Part shown: one piece after another, positions 49,465-58,033 of the stretch
Position numbering within the stretch: position 1 is the stretch's first letter
Layout: every line of letters starts with the position of its first letter
Source of the DNA: Pseudoalteromonas sp. XMcav2-N
Lineage (GTDB): Bacteria; Pseudomonadota; Gammaproteobacteria; Enterobacterales; Alteromonadaceae
Reading direction: 5' to 3'
NCBI RefSeq assembly: GCF_024124545.1
Contig: NZ_JAMXSF010000024.1
Coordinates: forward strand, 1 to 59,290
Length of the DNA: 59,290 nt
Translations under genes and position numbers: made by a program
The notes under the pieces: model-generated
What the model was told of the DNA's origin: nothing
Database searches by the model: none
Seen by the model: only the letters and a program-made list of their open reading frames with translations

Positions 49465-49833
49465 ATGATCCAAATGCAAACTCAGCTGGACGTTGCTGAT
49501 AACAGCGGCGCTCGCAAAGTGCAGTGTATTAAAGTCTTAGGTGGTTCGCACCGTCGCTACGCAGCGGTTGGCGACATCATTAAAGTTTCTGTTAAAGAAG
49601 CAATTCCTCGCGGTAAAGTGAAGAAAGGTGATGTTAAAAACGCAGTAGTTGTGCGCACCAAAAAAGGCGTTCGTCGTCCAGACGGTTCTTTGATCCGTTT
49701 CGACAGTAATGCTGCTGTTATCCTTAACGATAGCCTACAGCCGATCGGAACTCGTATCTTCGGCCCTGTGACTCGTGAACTACGTAACGAAAAGTTCATG
49801 AAGATCGTTTCACTAGCACCAGAAGTACTATAA
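49465..49833 (+). CDS. rplN: 50S ribosomal protein L14
   Basis: 122 residues, complete, starting MIQMQTQLDVADNSGARKVQ, the invariant L14 start. It binds 23S rRNA at the subunit interface. First gene of the spc operon here, with CGGAG before the start. Confidence 0.97.
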   Translation: MIQMQTQLDVADNSGARKVQCIKVLGGSHRRYAAVGDIIKVSVKEAIPRGKVKKGDVKNAVVVRTKKGVRRPDGSLIRFDSNAAVILNDSLQPIGTRIFGPVTRELRNEKFMKIVSLAPEVL

Positions 49834-49843
49834 GGAGTCGATC

Positions 49844-50158
49844 ATGGCAGCAAAAATCCGTCGTGATGACGAAGTAATCGTACTAGCCGGTAAAGACAAA
49901 GGTAAGCGCGGTAAAGTGCTTTCAGTTGTAACTGATACTGGTCGAGTATTTGTCGAAGGCATCAATATCATCAAAAAGCACCAGAAGCCTGTACCACAAC
50001 TACAGCAAGCTGGCGGCATTGTTGAGAAAGAAGCGTCTATCGACGTATCTAATGTCGCGATCTTCAATGCCGAAACTGGCAAAGCAGATCGTGTAGGTTT
50101 TAGATTTGAAGACGGTAAAAAAGTCCGTTTCTTCAAGTCTACTGGTAAAACTATCTAA
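49844..50158 (+). CDS. rplX: 50S ribosomal protein L24
   Basis: 104 residues with the KOW motif (VIVLAGKDKGKRGKVLSV). An assembly-initiating protein of the large subunit. Ten bases after rplN. Confidence 0.97.
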   Translation: MAAKIRRDDEVIVLAGKDKGKRGKVLSVVTDTGRVFVEGINIIKKHQKPVPQLQQAGGIVEKEASIDVSNVAIFNAETGKADRVGFRFEDGKKVRFFKSTGKTI

Positions 50159-50173
50159 TAGTTGGAGTAGACG

Positions 50174-50713
50174 ATGGCGAAACTGCATGAAGTGTACAAA
50201 GACAAAGTAGTAAAAGAACTTTTTGAAAAGTTCGGTTACAGCTCTGTCATGCAAGTCCCTCAGATCGAAAAGATCACACTAAACATGGGTGTGGGCGAAG
50301 CCCTAGCTGACAAGAAAATTCTAGAGAATGCAGTAGCTGACCTAGAAGCTATCTCTGGTCAGAAGCCTCTGGTTACTAAAGCACGCAAATCTGTTGCTGG
50401 CTTTAAGATCCGTGAAGGTTACCCAATTGGCTGTAAAGTAACCCTACGCGGCGAGCGTATGTGGGATTTCCTAGAGCGTCTAGTCTCTATCGCGATGCCA
50501 CGTATTCGTGACTTCCGCGGTGTTAGCGCAAAGTCTTTTGACGGTCGCGGTAACTATTCTATGGGCGTACGTGAGCAAATCATCTTCCCAGAAATTGATT
50601 ATGATAAAGTCGACCGTGTTCGCGGTATGGACATCACAATCACTACTTCTGCGAAAACAGATGATGAAGGCCGTGCGTTGTTAGAAGCGTTCAACTTCCC
50701 ATTCAAAAAGTAA
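50174..50713 (+). CDS. rplE: 50S ribosomal protein L5
   Basis: 179 residues, full length, with LNMGVGEALADKKILENA. It binds 5S rRNA in the central protuberance. In E. coli the S8 repressor site on spc mRNA lies at this gene's start; no attempt was made to fold it here. Confidence 0.97.
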   Translation: MAKLHEVYKDKVVKELFEKFGYSSVMQVPQIEKITLNMGVGEALADKKILENAVADLEAISGQKPLVTKARKSVAGFKIREGYPIGCKVTLRGERMWDFLERLVSIAMPRIRDFRGVSAKSFDGRGNYSMGVREQIIFPEIDYDKVDRVRGMDITITTSAKTDDEGRALLEAFNFPFKK

Positions 50714-50723
50714 GGGTAGGGTT

Positions 50724-51029
50724 ATGGCAAAGAATTCAATGAAAGCACGTGACGTAAAACGTGCTAAATTAGTTGCTCAGTATGCTGAAAAGCGTGCTGC
50801 GTTAAAAGCTATCATCAGCGATGTTAACGCATCTGATGATGAGCGTTGGGATGCAGTGTTAAAGCTACAGTCTTTACCACGCGATTCTAGCCCTTCACGT
50901 CAACGTAATCGTTGTAACATCACGGGCCGCCCACATGGTTACCTTCGCAAGTTCGGCATGAGCCGTATCAAAGTACGCGAAGCTGCTATGCGCGGTGAAA
51001 TTCCTGGCCTTAAAAAGGCTAGTTGGTAA
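50724..51029 (+). CDS. rpsN: 30S ribosomal protein S14
   Basis: 101 residues, the long zinc-free form (RNRCNITGRPHGYLRKFGMS near the C-terminus, without the CxxC pairs of the short form). 10 bases after rplE. Confidence 0.97.
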   Translation: MAKNSMKARDVKRAKLVAQYAEKRAALKAIISDVNASDDERWDAVLKLQSLPRDSSPSRQRNRCNITGRPHGYLRKFGMSRIKVREAAMRGEIPGLKKASW

Positions 51030-51049
51030 TAGAATCACGGGAGTAAGAC

Positions 51050-51442
51050 ATGAGCTTGCAAGATCCAATTGCGGATTTGTTTACACGCATCCGTAACGGT
51101 CAGACTGCGAAGAAGGTATCTGTAACTATGCCAACTTCAAAGCTGAAAGTAGCTATTGCTAAGGTACTAAAAGACGAAGGTTACATCGGTGACTTCGCAG
51201 TATCTGGTGACGTTAAAGCAGAATTGACTATCGAACTTAAGTACTTCGAAGGCAAAGCTGTTATCGAAAACATCCAGCGTGTTAGCCGCCCTGGTCTACG
51301 TATCTACAAGAAACGTGACGAATTACCTAAGGTAATGGGTGGTCTAGGTATCGCTATCGTATCAACTTCTAAAGGCCTGATGACAGACCGCGCTGCGCGT
51401 AACGCTGGTGTTGGTGGTGAAATCATTGGCTTTGTAGCTTAA
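51050..51442 (+). CDS. rpsH: 30S ribosomal protein S8
   Basis: 130 residues starting MSLQDPIADLFTRIRNGQ. Binds 16S rRNA helix 21 and in E. coli represses the spc operon by binding its mRNA. Confidence 0.97.
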   Translation: MSLQDPIADLFTRIRNGQTAKKVSVTMPTSKLKVAIAKVLKDEGYIGDFAVSGDVKAELTIELKYFEGKAVIENIQRVSRPGLRIYKKRDELPKVMGGLGIAIVSTSKGLMTDRAARNAGVGGEIIGFVA

Positions 51443-51455
51443 TCGGAGGGGAACT

Positions 51456-51986
51456 ATGTCTCGTATAGCGAAGGCTCCTATTACTGTTCCTGCCGGTGTT
51501 GAAGTTACAGTTAACGGCCAGGACATCAAAGTTAAAGGCAAAAACGGTGAATTAACGCGCACTATCAATGCTGCGGTTGAAGTTTCACTTAACGACAACG
51601 TTATCACTACAACTCCACGTGAAGTTGCTAACGCTTGGGCTCAAGCGGGTACTGCACGTGCGTTGATCAATAACATGATCCAAGGTGCTAACGAAGGTTT
51701 TGAGAAGAAACTACAACTAGTAGGTGTTGGTTACCGTGCGGCAGTTAAGGGTAAAGTATTAGACTTAACTCTTGGCTTCTCTCACCCAGTGAACTTCGAG
51801 ATCCCTGAGGGAATCACTATCGAAGCTCCAAGCCAAACTGAAATTGTTGTTAAGGGCGCAGACAAGCAGCTGGTTGGTCAAACTGCTGCGAACATTCGTT
51901 CATACCGTGAGCCAGAGCCTTATAAAGGTAAAGGTGTACGTTATGCTGACGAATACGTGCGTCGTAAAGAGGCTAAGAAGAAGTAA
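51456..51986 (+). CDS. rplF: 50S ribosomal protein L6
   Basis: 176 residues, two duplicated L6 folds, ending GKGVRYADEYVRRKEAKKK. A large-subunit protein near the factor-binding site. Confidence 0.97.
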   Translation: MSRIAKAPITVPAGVEVTVNGQDIKVKGKNGELTRTINAAVEVSLNDNVITTTPREVANAWAQAGTARALINNMIQGANEGFEKKLQLVGVGYRAAVKGKVLDLTLGFSHPVNFEIPEGITIEAPSQTEIVVKGADKQLVGQTAANIRSYREPEPYKGKGVRYADEYVRRKEAKKK

Positions 51987-51995
51987 GGTAAGACG

Positions 51996-52346
51996 ATGGA
52001 TAAGAAAACAGCTCGTCTACGTCGTGCTAAGCGCACTCGTAGAAATATTATCGAACAGGGCACAACTCGCCTTGTTATCCACCGCACGCCACGTCACATT
52101 TACGCTCAAGTAATTAACGTTGAGGGTAATGTACTGGCTGCTGCTTCTACTGTTGAAAAAGCAATTGCTGAAACAGTTAAAGGCACAGGCAACATCGAAG
52201 CGGCTCAAGCAGTTGGTAAAGCAATCGCTGAGCGCGTAGCTGACAAAGGCGTTGAAAAAATCGCTTTTGATCGCAGTGGCTTTAAATATCACGGCCGTGT
52301 GAAGGCGCTTGCTGATGCAGCGCGTGAAGCCGGTCTGCAATTCTAG
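51996..52346 (+). CDS. rplR: 50S ribosomal protein L18
   Basis: 116 residues; the basic N-terminus KKTARLRRAKRTRRNI and end YHGRVKALADAAREAGLQF are typical. A 5S rRNA-binding protein. Confidence 0.97.
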   Translation: MDKKTARLRRAKRTRRNIIEQGTTRLVIHRTPRHIYAQVINVEGNVLAAASTVEKAIAETVKGTGNIEAAQAVGKAIAERVADKGVEKIAFDRSGFKYHGRVKALADAAREAGLQF

Positions 52347-52355
52347 GAGTAGACA

Positions 52356-52862
52356 ATGGCTAACGTAGAAGCAAAAGCACAACAGCCTGAATTGGCTGAA
52401 AAGCTAATCGCGGTAAACCGTGTGTCTAAAGTAGTTAAAGGTGGTCGTATCTTTAGCTTCACAGCACTGACTGTAGTTGGTGACGGCGCAGGTAAAGTAG
52501 GTTTCGGTTACGGTAAAGCACGTGAAGTTCCAGCTGCTATTCAAAAAGCAATGGAAAAAGCACGCCGTAACATGATCTCAGTAGACCTTAATGGTCATAC
52601 TTTGCAGCACCCTATCAAGGGTCGTCATGCTGGTTCTAAAGTATACATGCAGCCTGCATCAGAAGGTACAGGTATCATCGCCGGTGGTGCGATGCGTGCA
52701 GTACTAGAAGTTGCTGGTGTACAGAACGTACTTTCAAAAGCATACGGTTCTACTAACCCGATCAACATCGTTCGTGCAACAGTTGCCGCTCTAGAGAACA
52801 TGAATTCTCCAGAAGGCATTGCTGCTAAACGTGGTCTTAGCGTTGACGAAATTTTGGGGTAA
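52356..52862 (+). CDS. rpsE: 30S ribosomal protein S5
   Basis: 168 residues with the double-stranded-RNA-binding-like N-terminal domain (RVSKVVKGGRIFSFTALTVV) and GFGYGKAREVPAAIQKAM. Contributes to decoding accuracy. Confidence 0.97.
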   Translation: MANVEAKAQQPELAEKLIAVNRVSKVVKGGRIFSFTALTVVGDGAGKVGFGYGKAREVPAAIQKAMEKARRNMISVDLNGHTLQHPIKGRHAGSKVYMQPASEGTGIIAGGAMRAVLEVAGVQNVLSKAYGSTNPINIVRATVAALENMNSPEGIAAKRGLSVDEILG

Positions 52863-52868
52863 GACACC

Positions 52869-53048
52869 ATGGCAAACACAGTAAAAGTAACTCAAGTACG
52901 TAGCTCAATCGGTCGTTTACCGAAGCATAAAGCTACATTACGTGGCCTTGGTTTACGTCGTATCAACCACACTGTTGAGCTAGAAGATACGCCAGCAGTT
53001 CGCGGTATGATCAACCAAGTTTCTTACATGGTTAAGGTAGAGGGTTAA
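52869..53048 (+). CDS. rpmD: 50S ribosomal protein L30
   Basis: 59 residues: MANTVKVTQVRSSIGRLPKH at the start and MINQVSYMVKVEG at the end, standard for bacterial L30. It sits in its usual place between S5 and L15, 6 bases after rpsE. Confidence 0.96.
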   Translation: MANTVKVTQVRSSIGRLPKHKATLRGLGLRRINHTVELEDTPAVRGMINQVSYMVKVEG

Positions 53049-53052
53049 TTCG

Positions 53053-53487
53053 ATGCATTTGAATACACTTTCACCTGCTGCTGGTGCAAAGACAGCTGGT
53101 AAGCGTGTTGGCCGTGGTATCGGTTCTGGTCTTGGTAAGACTGGTGGTCGTGGTCACAAAGGTCAAAAATCACGCTCAGGCGGTAAAGTACGCGTTGGTT
53201 TCGAAGGCGGTCAAATGCCTATGCAACGTCGTCTGCCTAAGTTCGGTTTCACTTCTCGCAAATCTCTAGTATCTGCTGAAGTTAACCTATACGAAATCGC
53301 TAAAGTTGAAGGCGATGTGGTAGACGTAAACGCGTTACAAGCAGCTGGTATCGTTAAAAAGAACATCCAGTTCGTAAAAGTTGTTAAATCTGGCGAAGTT
53401 TCACGCGCAGTTACCGTTAAGGGCATTAAAGTGTCTAAAGGTGCTCGCGAAGCTATCGAAGCTGCCGGAGGCAAGGTAGAAGACTAA
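53053..53487 (+). CDS. rplO: 50S ribosomal protein L15
   Basis: 144 residues, glycine- and basic-rich N-terminus (GRGIGSGLGKTGGRGHKGQK), then a globular domain. 4 bases after rpmD. Confidence 0.97.
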   Translation: MHLNTLSPAAGAKTAGKRVGRGIGSGLGKTGGRGHKGQKSRSGGKVRVGFEGGQMPMQRRLPKFGFTSRKSLVSAEVNLYEIAKVEGDVVDVNALQAAGIVKKNIQFVKVVKSGEVSRAVTVKGIKVSKGAREAIEAAGGKVED

Positions 53488-53498
53488 GGAAGTACACT

Positions 53499-54827
53499 AT
53501 GGCTAAACCAGGTCAAGATATGCAAAGCGCACAGAGTGGGCTAGCGGAACTGAAGCGCCGACTACTGTTTGTATTGGGTGCTATCATTATTTACCGTTTA
53601 GGTTCGTTCGTGCCGATCCCTGGGATTGATGCCGCCGTACTTGCCGAATTCTTCGAGCAACAAAAGGGCACCATTGTTGAAATGTTCAACATGTTCAGCG
53701 GTGGTGCGCTTGAGCGTGCCTCGGTACTCGCGCTGGGTATTATGCCCTATATCTCAGCTTCAATTATTATGCAGCTATTAACGCACATACATCCTGCGAT
53801 GATAGAGCTTAAGAAAGAAGGTGAGCAAGGTCGTAAGAAGATCAGTCAGTACACGCGTTATGGTACGCTTGTGCTTGCTACATTCCAGTCTATCGGTATT
53901 GCCACTAACCTTCCTAATATGATGGATGGGTTAGTTGTAAATCCTGGTTTCGGTTTCTACTTCACCGCTGTGGTGAGCTTAGTAACCGGTACTATGTTCC
54001 TGATGTGGTTGGGCGAACAAATCACAGAGCGCGGTATTGGTAACGGTATCTCGGTTCTGATTTTTGTTGGTATTGTAGCTAACCTGCCGTCTGCAATCGG
54101 TTCGACAGCAGAAATGGCGCGTCAAGGTGATCTGAACGTATTAGCTTTGGTTGTGATTGCGGTAATCGTATTCGCTGTAACTTATTTGGTAGTGTTCTTT
54201 GAGCGTGGTCAACGTCGTATCGTTGTGAACTACGCAAAACGTCAGCAAGGCCGTCAGGTCTTCGCAGCGCAGAGCACGCATTTACCATTGAAAGTAAACA
54301 TGGCGGGTGTTATTCCACCAATCTTTGCTAGCAGCATCATTTTGTTCCCTGGTACAATTGCAAGCTGGTTCGGTCAAGGTGAAGGTCCAGTTGCTGACTT
54401 CTTACAAGCCGTCTCTGCAGTGTTGACTCCTGGTCAGCCTCTGTATGCGATGGTACTTGCAGCAGCGATTATCTTCTTCTGCTTCTTCTACACTGCGTTG
54501 GTATTTAACCCGCGTGAGACAGCAGACAACCTGAAGAAATCTGGCGCATTTATTCCAGGCATTCGCCCAGGTGAGCAGACATCTAAATACATTGATAAAG
54601 TAATGACACGCCTGACTTTGGCTGGTGCGTTGTATATTACCTTTATCTGTCTGGTGCCCGAGTTTATGACCATGGCGTGGCAAACGCCGTTCTACTTCGG
54701 CGGTACATCAATCTTGATTATCGTTGTGGTTATCATGGACTTTATGGCACAAGTACAGACCCATCTGATGTCTCATCAGTATGATTCTGTGCTGAAAAAA
54801 GCGAACCTTAAAGGCTACGGCCGCTAA
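53499..54827 (+). CDS. secY: Preprotein translocase subunit SecY
   Basis: 442 residues with ten membrane helices. The start AELKRRLLFVLGAIIIYRLG, the plug region (GGALERASVLALGIMPYIS) and the cytoplasmic loop YAKRQQGRQVFAAQSTHLPL are all conserved. It forms the protein-conducting channel with SecE and SecG. Part of the spc operon. Confidence 0.97.
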   Translation: MAKPGQDMQSAQSGLAELKRRLLFVLGAIIIYRLGSFVPIPGIDAAVLAEFFEQQKGTIVEMFNMFSGGALERASVLALGIMPYISASIIMQLLTHIHPAMIELKKEGEQGRKKISQYTRYGTLVLATFQSIGIATNLPNMMDGLVVNPGFGFYFTAVVSLVTGTMFLMWLGEQITERGIGNGISVLIFVGIVANLPSAIGSTAEMARQGDLNVLALVVIAVIVFAVTYLVVFFERGQRRIVVNYAKRQQGRQVFAAQSTHLPLKVNMAGVIPPIFASSIILFPGTIASWFGQGEGPVADFLQAVSAVLTPGQPLYAMVLAAAIIFFCFFYTALVFNPRETADNLKKSGAFIPGIRPGEQTSKYIDKVMTRLTLAGALYITFICLVPEFMTMAWQTPFYFGGTSILIIVVVIMDFMAQVQTHLMSHQYDSVLKKANLKGYGR

Positions 54828-54849
54828 GGTCTGTTTACGGAGTTGAGTA

Positions 54850-54963
54850 ATGAAAGTACGTGCTTCCGTTAAGAAAATCTGCCGTAACTGTAAAGTTATC
54901 AAACGTGCCGGTGTGGTACGCGTGATCTGCAGTGAGCCTAAGCACAAGCAAAGGCAAGGCTAA
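54850..54963 (+). CDS. rpmJ: 50S ribosomal protein L36 (zinc-binding form)
   Basis: 37 residues starting MKVRASVKKICRNCKVI and ending SEPKHKQRQG. Zinc ligands are kept: CRNC, a third Cys (VIC) and His in PKH. One residue shorter than the E. coli protein. Last gene of the spc operon; the overlapping longer frames nearby are false. Confidence 0.95.
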   Translation: MKVRASVKKICRNCKVIKRAGVVRVICSEPKHKQRQG

Positions 54964-54977
54964 GAAATCTAGTCGTG

Positions 54978-55002
54978 CAGGCTAAGTAATCTACTTAGCC
55001 TG
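54978..55002 (+). terminator. Hairpin between the spc and alpha operons
   Basis: 11-bp stem CAGGCTAAGTA / TACTTAGCCTG with a 3-base loop, then TTTCATT. It may end or attenuate spc transcription before the alpha leader. Confidence 0.6.
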
Positions 55003-55013
55003 TTTCATTGGTA

Positions 55014-55105
55014 AAACCTGAATGTCGGTTGGGTATCCTATACGGGCTTTCCAGCAAGATGATAATCAGGTTTATTTATAGGAGATATGTTAGTGGCCCG
55101 TATCG
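55014..55105 (+). promoter_or_regulatory. Alpha-operon leader (S4-binding pseudoknot)
   Basis: Closely matches the E. coli alpha operon leader: GGGTATCC..., then ACGGGCTTTCCAGCA, and the GTGGCCCGTATCGCAGG start. The outer stem AAACCTGA (55014-55021) / TCAGGTTT (55066-55073) encloses the core. In E. coli ribosomal protein S4 binds this pseudoknot and traps the ribosome on the rpsM start, repressing the operon. The gene for S4 (rpsD) is the third gene here, so the feedback loop should be conserved. Confidence 0.85.
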
Positions 55106-55449
55106 CAGGCATTAACGTTCCTGATCATAAGCATGCTGTTATCGGTTTAACAAGCATCTATGGTGTAGGTAAAACTCGCGCTAAGGCTATCTTAGCTGCG
55201 ACAGGTATCGCTGAAACTACTAAAATCGGCGATTTAAACGACGAAACTCTTGACATCCTTCGTGAAGAAGTTGGCAAGTACACTGTTGAAGGTGATCTTC
55301 GTCGTGAAGTTACACTAAACATCAAGCGTCTTATGGACCTTGGTTGTTTCCGTGGCTTACGTCACCGTCGTTCGCTTCCACTACGTGGTCAGCGTACTAA
55401 GACTAACGCGCGTACTCGTAAGGGTCCTCGCAAGCCTATCAAGAAATAA
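55093..55449 (+). CDS. rpsM: 30S ribosomal protein S13
   Basis: 118 residues from a GTG start, the same length as E. coli S13, reading MARIAGINVPDHKHAVIGL. An ATG two codons earlier (55087) is only 2 bases from AGGAG, too close, while the GTG has an ideal 8-base spacing and lies in the conserved leader context. First gene of the alpha operon. Confidence 0.95.
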   Translation: MARIAGINVPDHKHAVIGLTSIYGVGKTRAKAILAATGIAETTKIGDLNDETLDILREEVGKYTVEGDLRREVTLNIKRLMDLGCFRGLRHRRSLPLRGQRTKTNARTRKGPRKPIKK

Positions 55450-55462
55450 GGTGGGGTAAGTT

Positions 55463-55849
55463 ATGGCAAAAGCACCAATTCGTCGTAAAAAGGTCAAAAA
55501 GCAGGTTGTTGACGGCATGGCTCACGTTCATGCATCTTTCAACAACACGATTGTGACCATCACTGACCGTCAAGGCAATGCTCTTTCTTGGGCGACTGCA
55601 GGTGGTTCAGGTTTCCGTGGTTCTCGTAAGTCTACTCCTTTCGCTGCACAGGTTGCTGCGGAGCGTGCAGGTACTGCTGCTCAAGAGTACGGTCTTAAGA
55701 ACCTAGAAGTATTCATCAAAGGTCCAGGTCCAGGCCGTGAGTCTGCTGTTCGTGCATTGAATGCTGCTGGTTTCCGTATCACAAACATCACTGACGTGAC
55801 GCCAATCCCACATAATGGTTGTCGTCCACCGAAGAAACGTCGCGTATAA
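55463..55849 (+). CDS. rpsK: 30S ribosomal protein S11
   Basis: 128 residues with GMAHVHASFNNTIVTITDRQ and the conserved end PHNGCRPPKKRRV. Platform protein of the small subunit. Confidence 0.97.
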   Translation: MAKAPIRRKKVKKQVVDGMAHVHASFNNTIVTITDRQGNALSWATAGGSGFRGSRKSTPFAAQVAAERAGTAAQEYGLKNLEVFIKGPGPGRESAVRALNAAGFRITNITDVTPIPHNGCRPPKKRRV

Positions 55850-55871
55850 TTAATAGGTTAGGAGAAAGAAC

Positions 55872-56492
55872 ATGGCAAGATATTTGGGCCCTAAGCTCAA
55901 GCTGAGTCGTCGTGAAGGTACTGACCTGTTCCTTAAAAGCGGCGTAAGAGCTATTGACTCTAAGTGTAAACTAGAAACAGCACCTGGTCAGCACGGCGCA
56001 CGTAAAGGTCGTCTATCTGACTACGGTCTACAGCTACGTGAAAAGCAAAAAGTTCGTCGTATCTACGGTGTACTTGAGAAGCAATTCCGTAACTACTACA
56101 AAGAAGCTGCTCGCCTTAAAGGCAACACAGGTGAAAACCTGCTTCAGCTTCTAGAGCAACGTCTGGACAATGTTGTATATCGCATGGGTTTTGCAAGCAC
56201 ACGTGCTGAAGCGCGTCAGCTAGTAAGCCACAAAGCGATTATGGTTAATGGTCGTGTTGTTAATATCCCTTCTTTCGTAGTTACTCCAGAAGACGTGGTA
56301 GTAATTCGCGAGAAGTCTAAAAAGCAAGCGCGTATCATCGCTGCTCTAGAGTTGGCTGAGCAACGCGAAAAGCCAACTTGGATTGAAGTTGACGGTTCAA
56401 AAATGGAAGGTACTTTCAAGCGCCTACCAGAGCGTTCTGATCTGTCTGCGGACATTAACGAACAACTAATCGTCGAACTTTACTCGAAGTAA
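55872..56492 (+). CDS. rpsD: 30S ribosomal protein S4
   Basis: 206 residues starting MARYLGPKLKLSRREGTDLF, with an S4 RNA-binding domain near 95-155 (RLDNVVYRMGFASTRAEARQ). Assembly initiator of the 30S and the expected repressor of its own operon through the leader upstream of rpsM. The zinc Cys cluster of some S4 forms is absent. Confidence 0.97.
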   Translation: MARYLGPKLKLSRREGTDLFLKSGVRAIDSKCKLETAPGQHGARKGRLSDYGLQLREKQKVRRIYGVLEKQFRNYYKEAARLKGNTGENLLQLLEQRLDNVVYRMGFASTRAEARQLVSHKAIMVNGRVVNIPSFVVTPEDVVVIREKSKKQARIIAALELAEQREKPTWIEVDGSKMEGTFKRLPERSDLSADINEQLIVELYSK

Positions 56493-56516
56493 AGTTAAGA
56501 GTTAAGAGAGGATAAA

Positions 56517-57503
56517 ATGCAGGGTTCTGTAACCGAATTCCTAAAACCAAGATTAGTCGATATCGACGCTGTAAGCTCAACGCGTTCTAAAGTGGTTTTA
56601 GAGCCTCTAGAGCGTGGTTTCGGCCACACACTAGGCAATGCTCTACGTCGTATACTTCTTTCATCTATGCCTGGTTGTGCTGTGACAGAAGTTGAAATTG
56701 ACGGTGTATTGCACGAGTACAGCGCGAAAGAAGGCGTACAAGAAGACATCATTGAAATTCTGTTGAACCTGAAAGGTCTGGCAGTATCTCTAGAAGGTAA
56801 AGATGAAGTTTTCCTTACCCTGACTAAGTCTGGTGTAGGCCCTGTGACTGCGGCTGATATCCAGCACGACGGAGACGTGACTATTGCCAACCCTGAGCAT
56901 GTGATCTGTCACCTTACGGCTGACAATAGTGAGATCAGCATGCGCATTCGCGTTGAGCGTGGTCGCGGTTATGTACCGGCGTCTAGTCGTTTATCCTCTG
57001 ATGACGATGAGCGTCCAATCGGCCGTTTGCTGCTTGATGCATCATTCAGCCCGGTTGAGCGTATTGCGTACTCGGTTGAGTCAGCTCGTGTTGAGCAACG
57101 TACAGACTTAGATAAACTAATCATCGATATGGAAACGAACGGCACTTTGGATCCTGAAGAAGCGATCCGTCGTGCGTCTACTATTCTTGCTGAGCAGCTA
57201 GAAGCATTCGTAGACTTACGTGATGTTTCTGAGCCGGAAGAAAAAGAAGAGAAGCCAGAGTTCGATCCTATTCTGCTTCGTCCAGTCGATGACTTAGAGC
57301 TAACTGTACGTTCTGCGAACTGTCTGAAAGCCGAGCAAATTCAATATATCGGTGACTTAGTACAGCGTACTGAAGTTGAGCTTCTGAAAACACCAAACCT
57401 TGGTAAGAAGTCTCTGACTGAAATTAAAGACGTGCTAGCTTCACGTGGTCTTTCTCTGGGCATGCGCCTGGAAAACTGGCCACCTGCAAGTCTGGCTGAG
57501 TAA
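56517..57503 (+). CDS. rpoA: RNA polymerase alpha subunit
   Basis: 328 residues: N-terminal assembly domain (EPLERGFGHTLGNALRRILL) and C-terminal domain with ELTVRSANCLKAEQIQYIGD and the NLGKKSLTEIKDVLASRGL helix that contacts UP elements. One residue shorter than in E. coli. Confidence 0.98.
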   Translation: MQGSVTEFLKPRLVDIDAVSSTRSKVVLEPLERGFGHTLGNALRRILLSSMPGCAVTEVEIDGVLHEYSAKEGVQEDIIEILLNLKGLAVSLEGKDEVFLTLTKSGVGPVTAADIQHDGDVTIANPEHVICHLTADNSEISMRIRVERGRGYVPASSRLSSDDDERPIGRLLLDASFSPVERIAYSVESARVEQRTDLDKLIIDMETNGTLDPEEAIRRASTILAEQLEAFVDLRDVSEPEEKEEKPEFDPILLRPVDDLELTVRSANCLKAEQIQYIGDLVQRTEVELLKTPNLGKKSLTEIKDVLASRGLSLGMRLENWPPASLAE

Positions 57504-57542
57504 TCTAAGTTACTATATTAGTTTAGTTAGAAGGATAGGGTC

Positions 57543-57944
57543 ATGCGCCATCGTAAGAGTGGTCGTCAATTAAACCGTAACAGCAGCCATCGCAAAGCGA
57601 TGTTCAGCAACATGGCTGGTTCTTTGGTGAAGCACGAAATCATCAAAACAACTTTGCCTAAAGCGAAAGAGTTGCGCCGTGTAATTGAGCCTTTAATCAC
57701 ACTGGCTAAGACTGACAGCGTAGCAAACCGTCGTTTAGCGTTTGCTCGCACGCGTGATAAAGAAGTAGTTGGTAAATTGTTCTCTGAGATCGGTCCTCGT
57801 TTCGCGGATCGTCCAGGTGGTTACACTCGTATTCTGAAGTGTGGCTTCCGTGCAGGTGACAACGCGCCAATGGCTTACATTGAACTACTAGATCGCCCAG
57901 TTGCGACTGAAGAAGTTCAAGAAGACGCGCAGTCTGCAGAGTAA
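57543..57944 (+). CDS. rplQ: 50S ribosomal protein L17
   Basis: 133 residues, starting MRHRKSGRQLNRNSSHRKAM. Last gene of the alpha operon, followed by a strong terminator. A short acidic tail (ATEEVQEDAQSAE) is typical. Confidence 0.97.
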   Translation: MRHRKSGRQLNRNSSHRKAMFSNMAGSLVKHEIIKTTLPKAKELRRVIEPLITLAKTDSVANRRLAFARTRDKEVVGKLFSEIGPRFADRPGGYTRILKCGFRAGDNAPMAYIELLDRPVATEEVQEDAQSAE

Positions 57945-57963
57945 GTCTTACTAGTTAAGACAC

Positions 57964-57992
57964 AGAAAAGCCGGGCATTGCCCGGCTTTTCT
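57964..57992. terminator. Alpha operon terminator
   Basis: Perfect 11-bp stem AAAAGCCGGGC / GCCCGGCTTTT with a 3-base loop. Symmetric, so it can also end the convergent outer-membrane gene. Confidence 0.9.
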
Positions 57993-58033
57993 ACGTTTGG
58001 TGAAAAAATTATCACCGTTGCGATAGCACCGTC

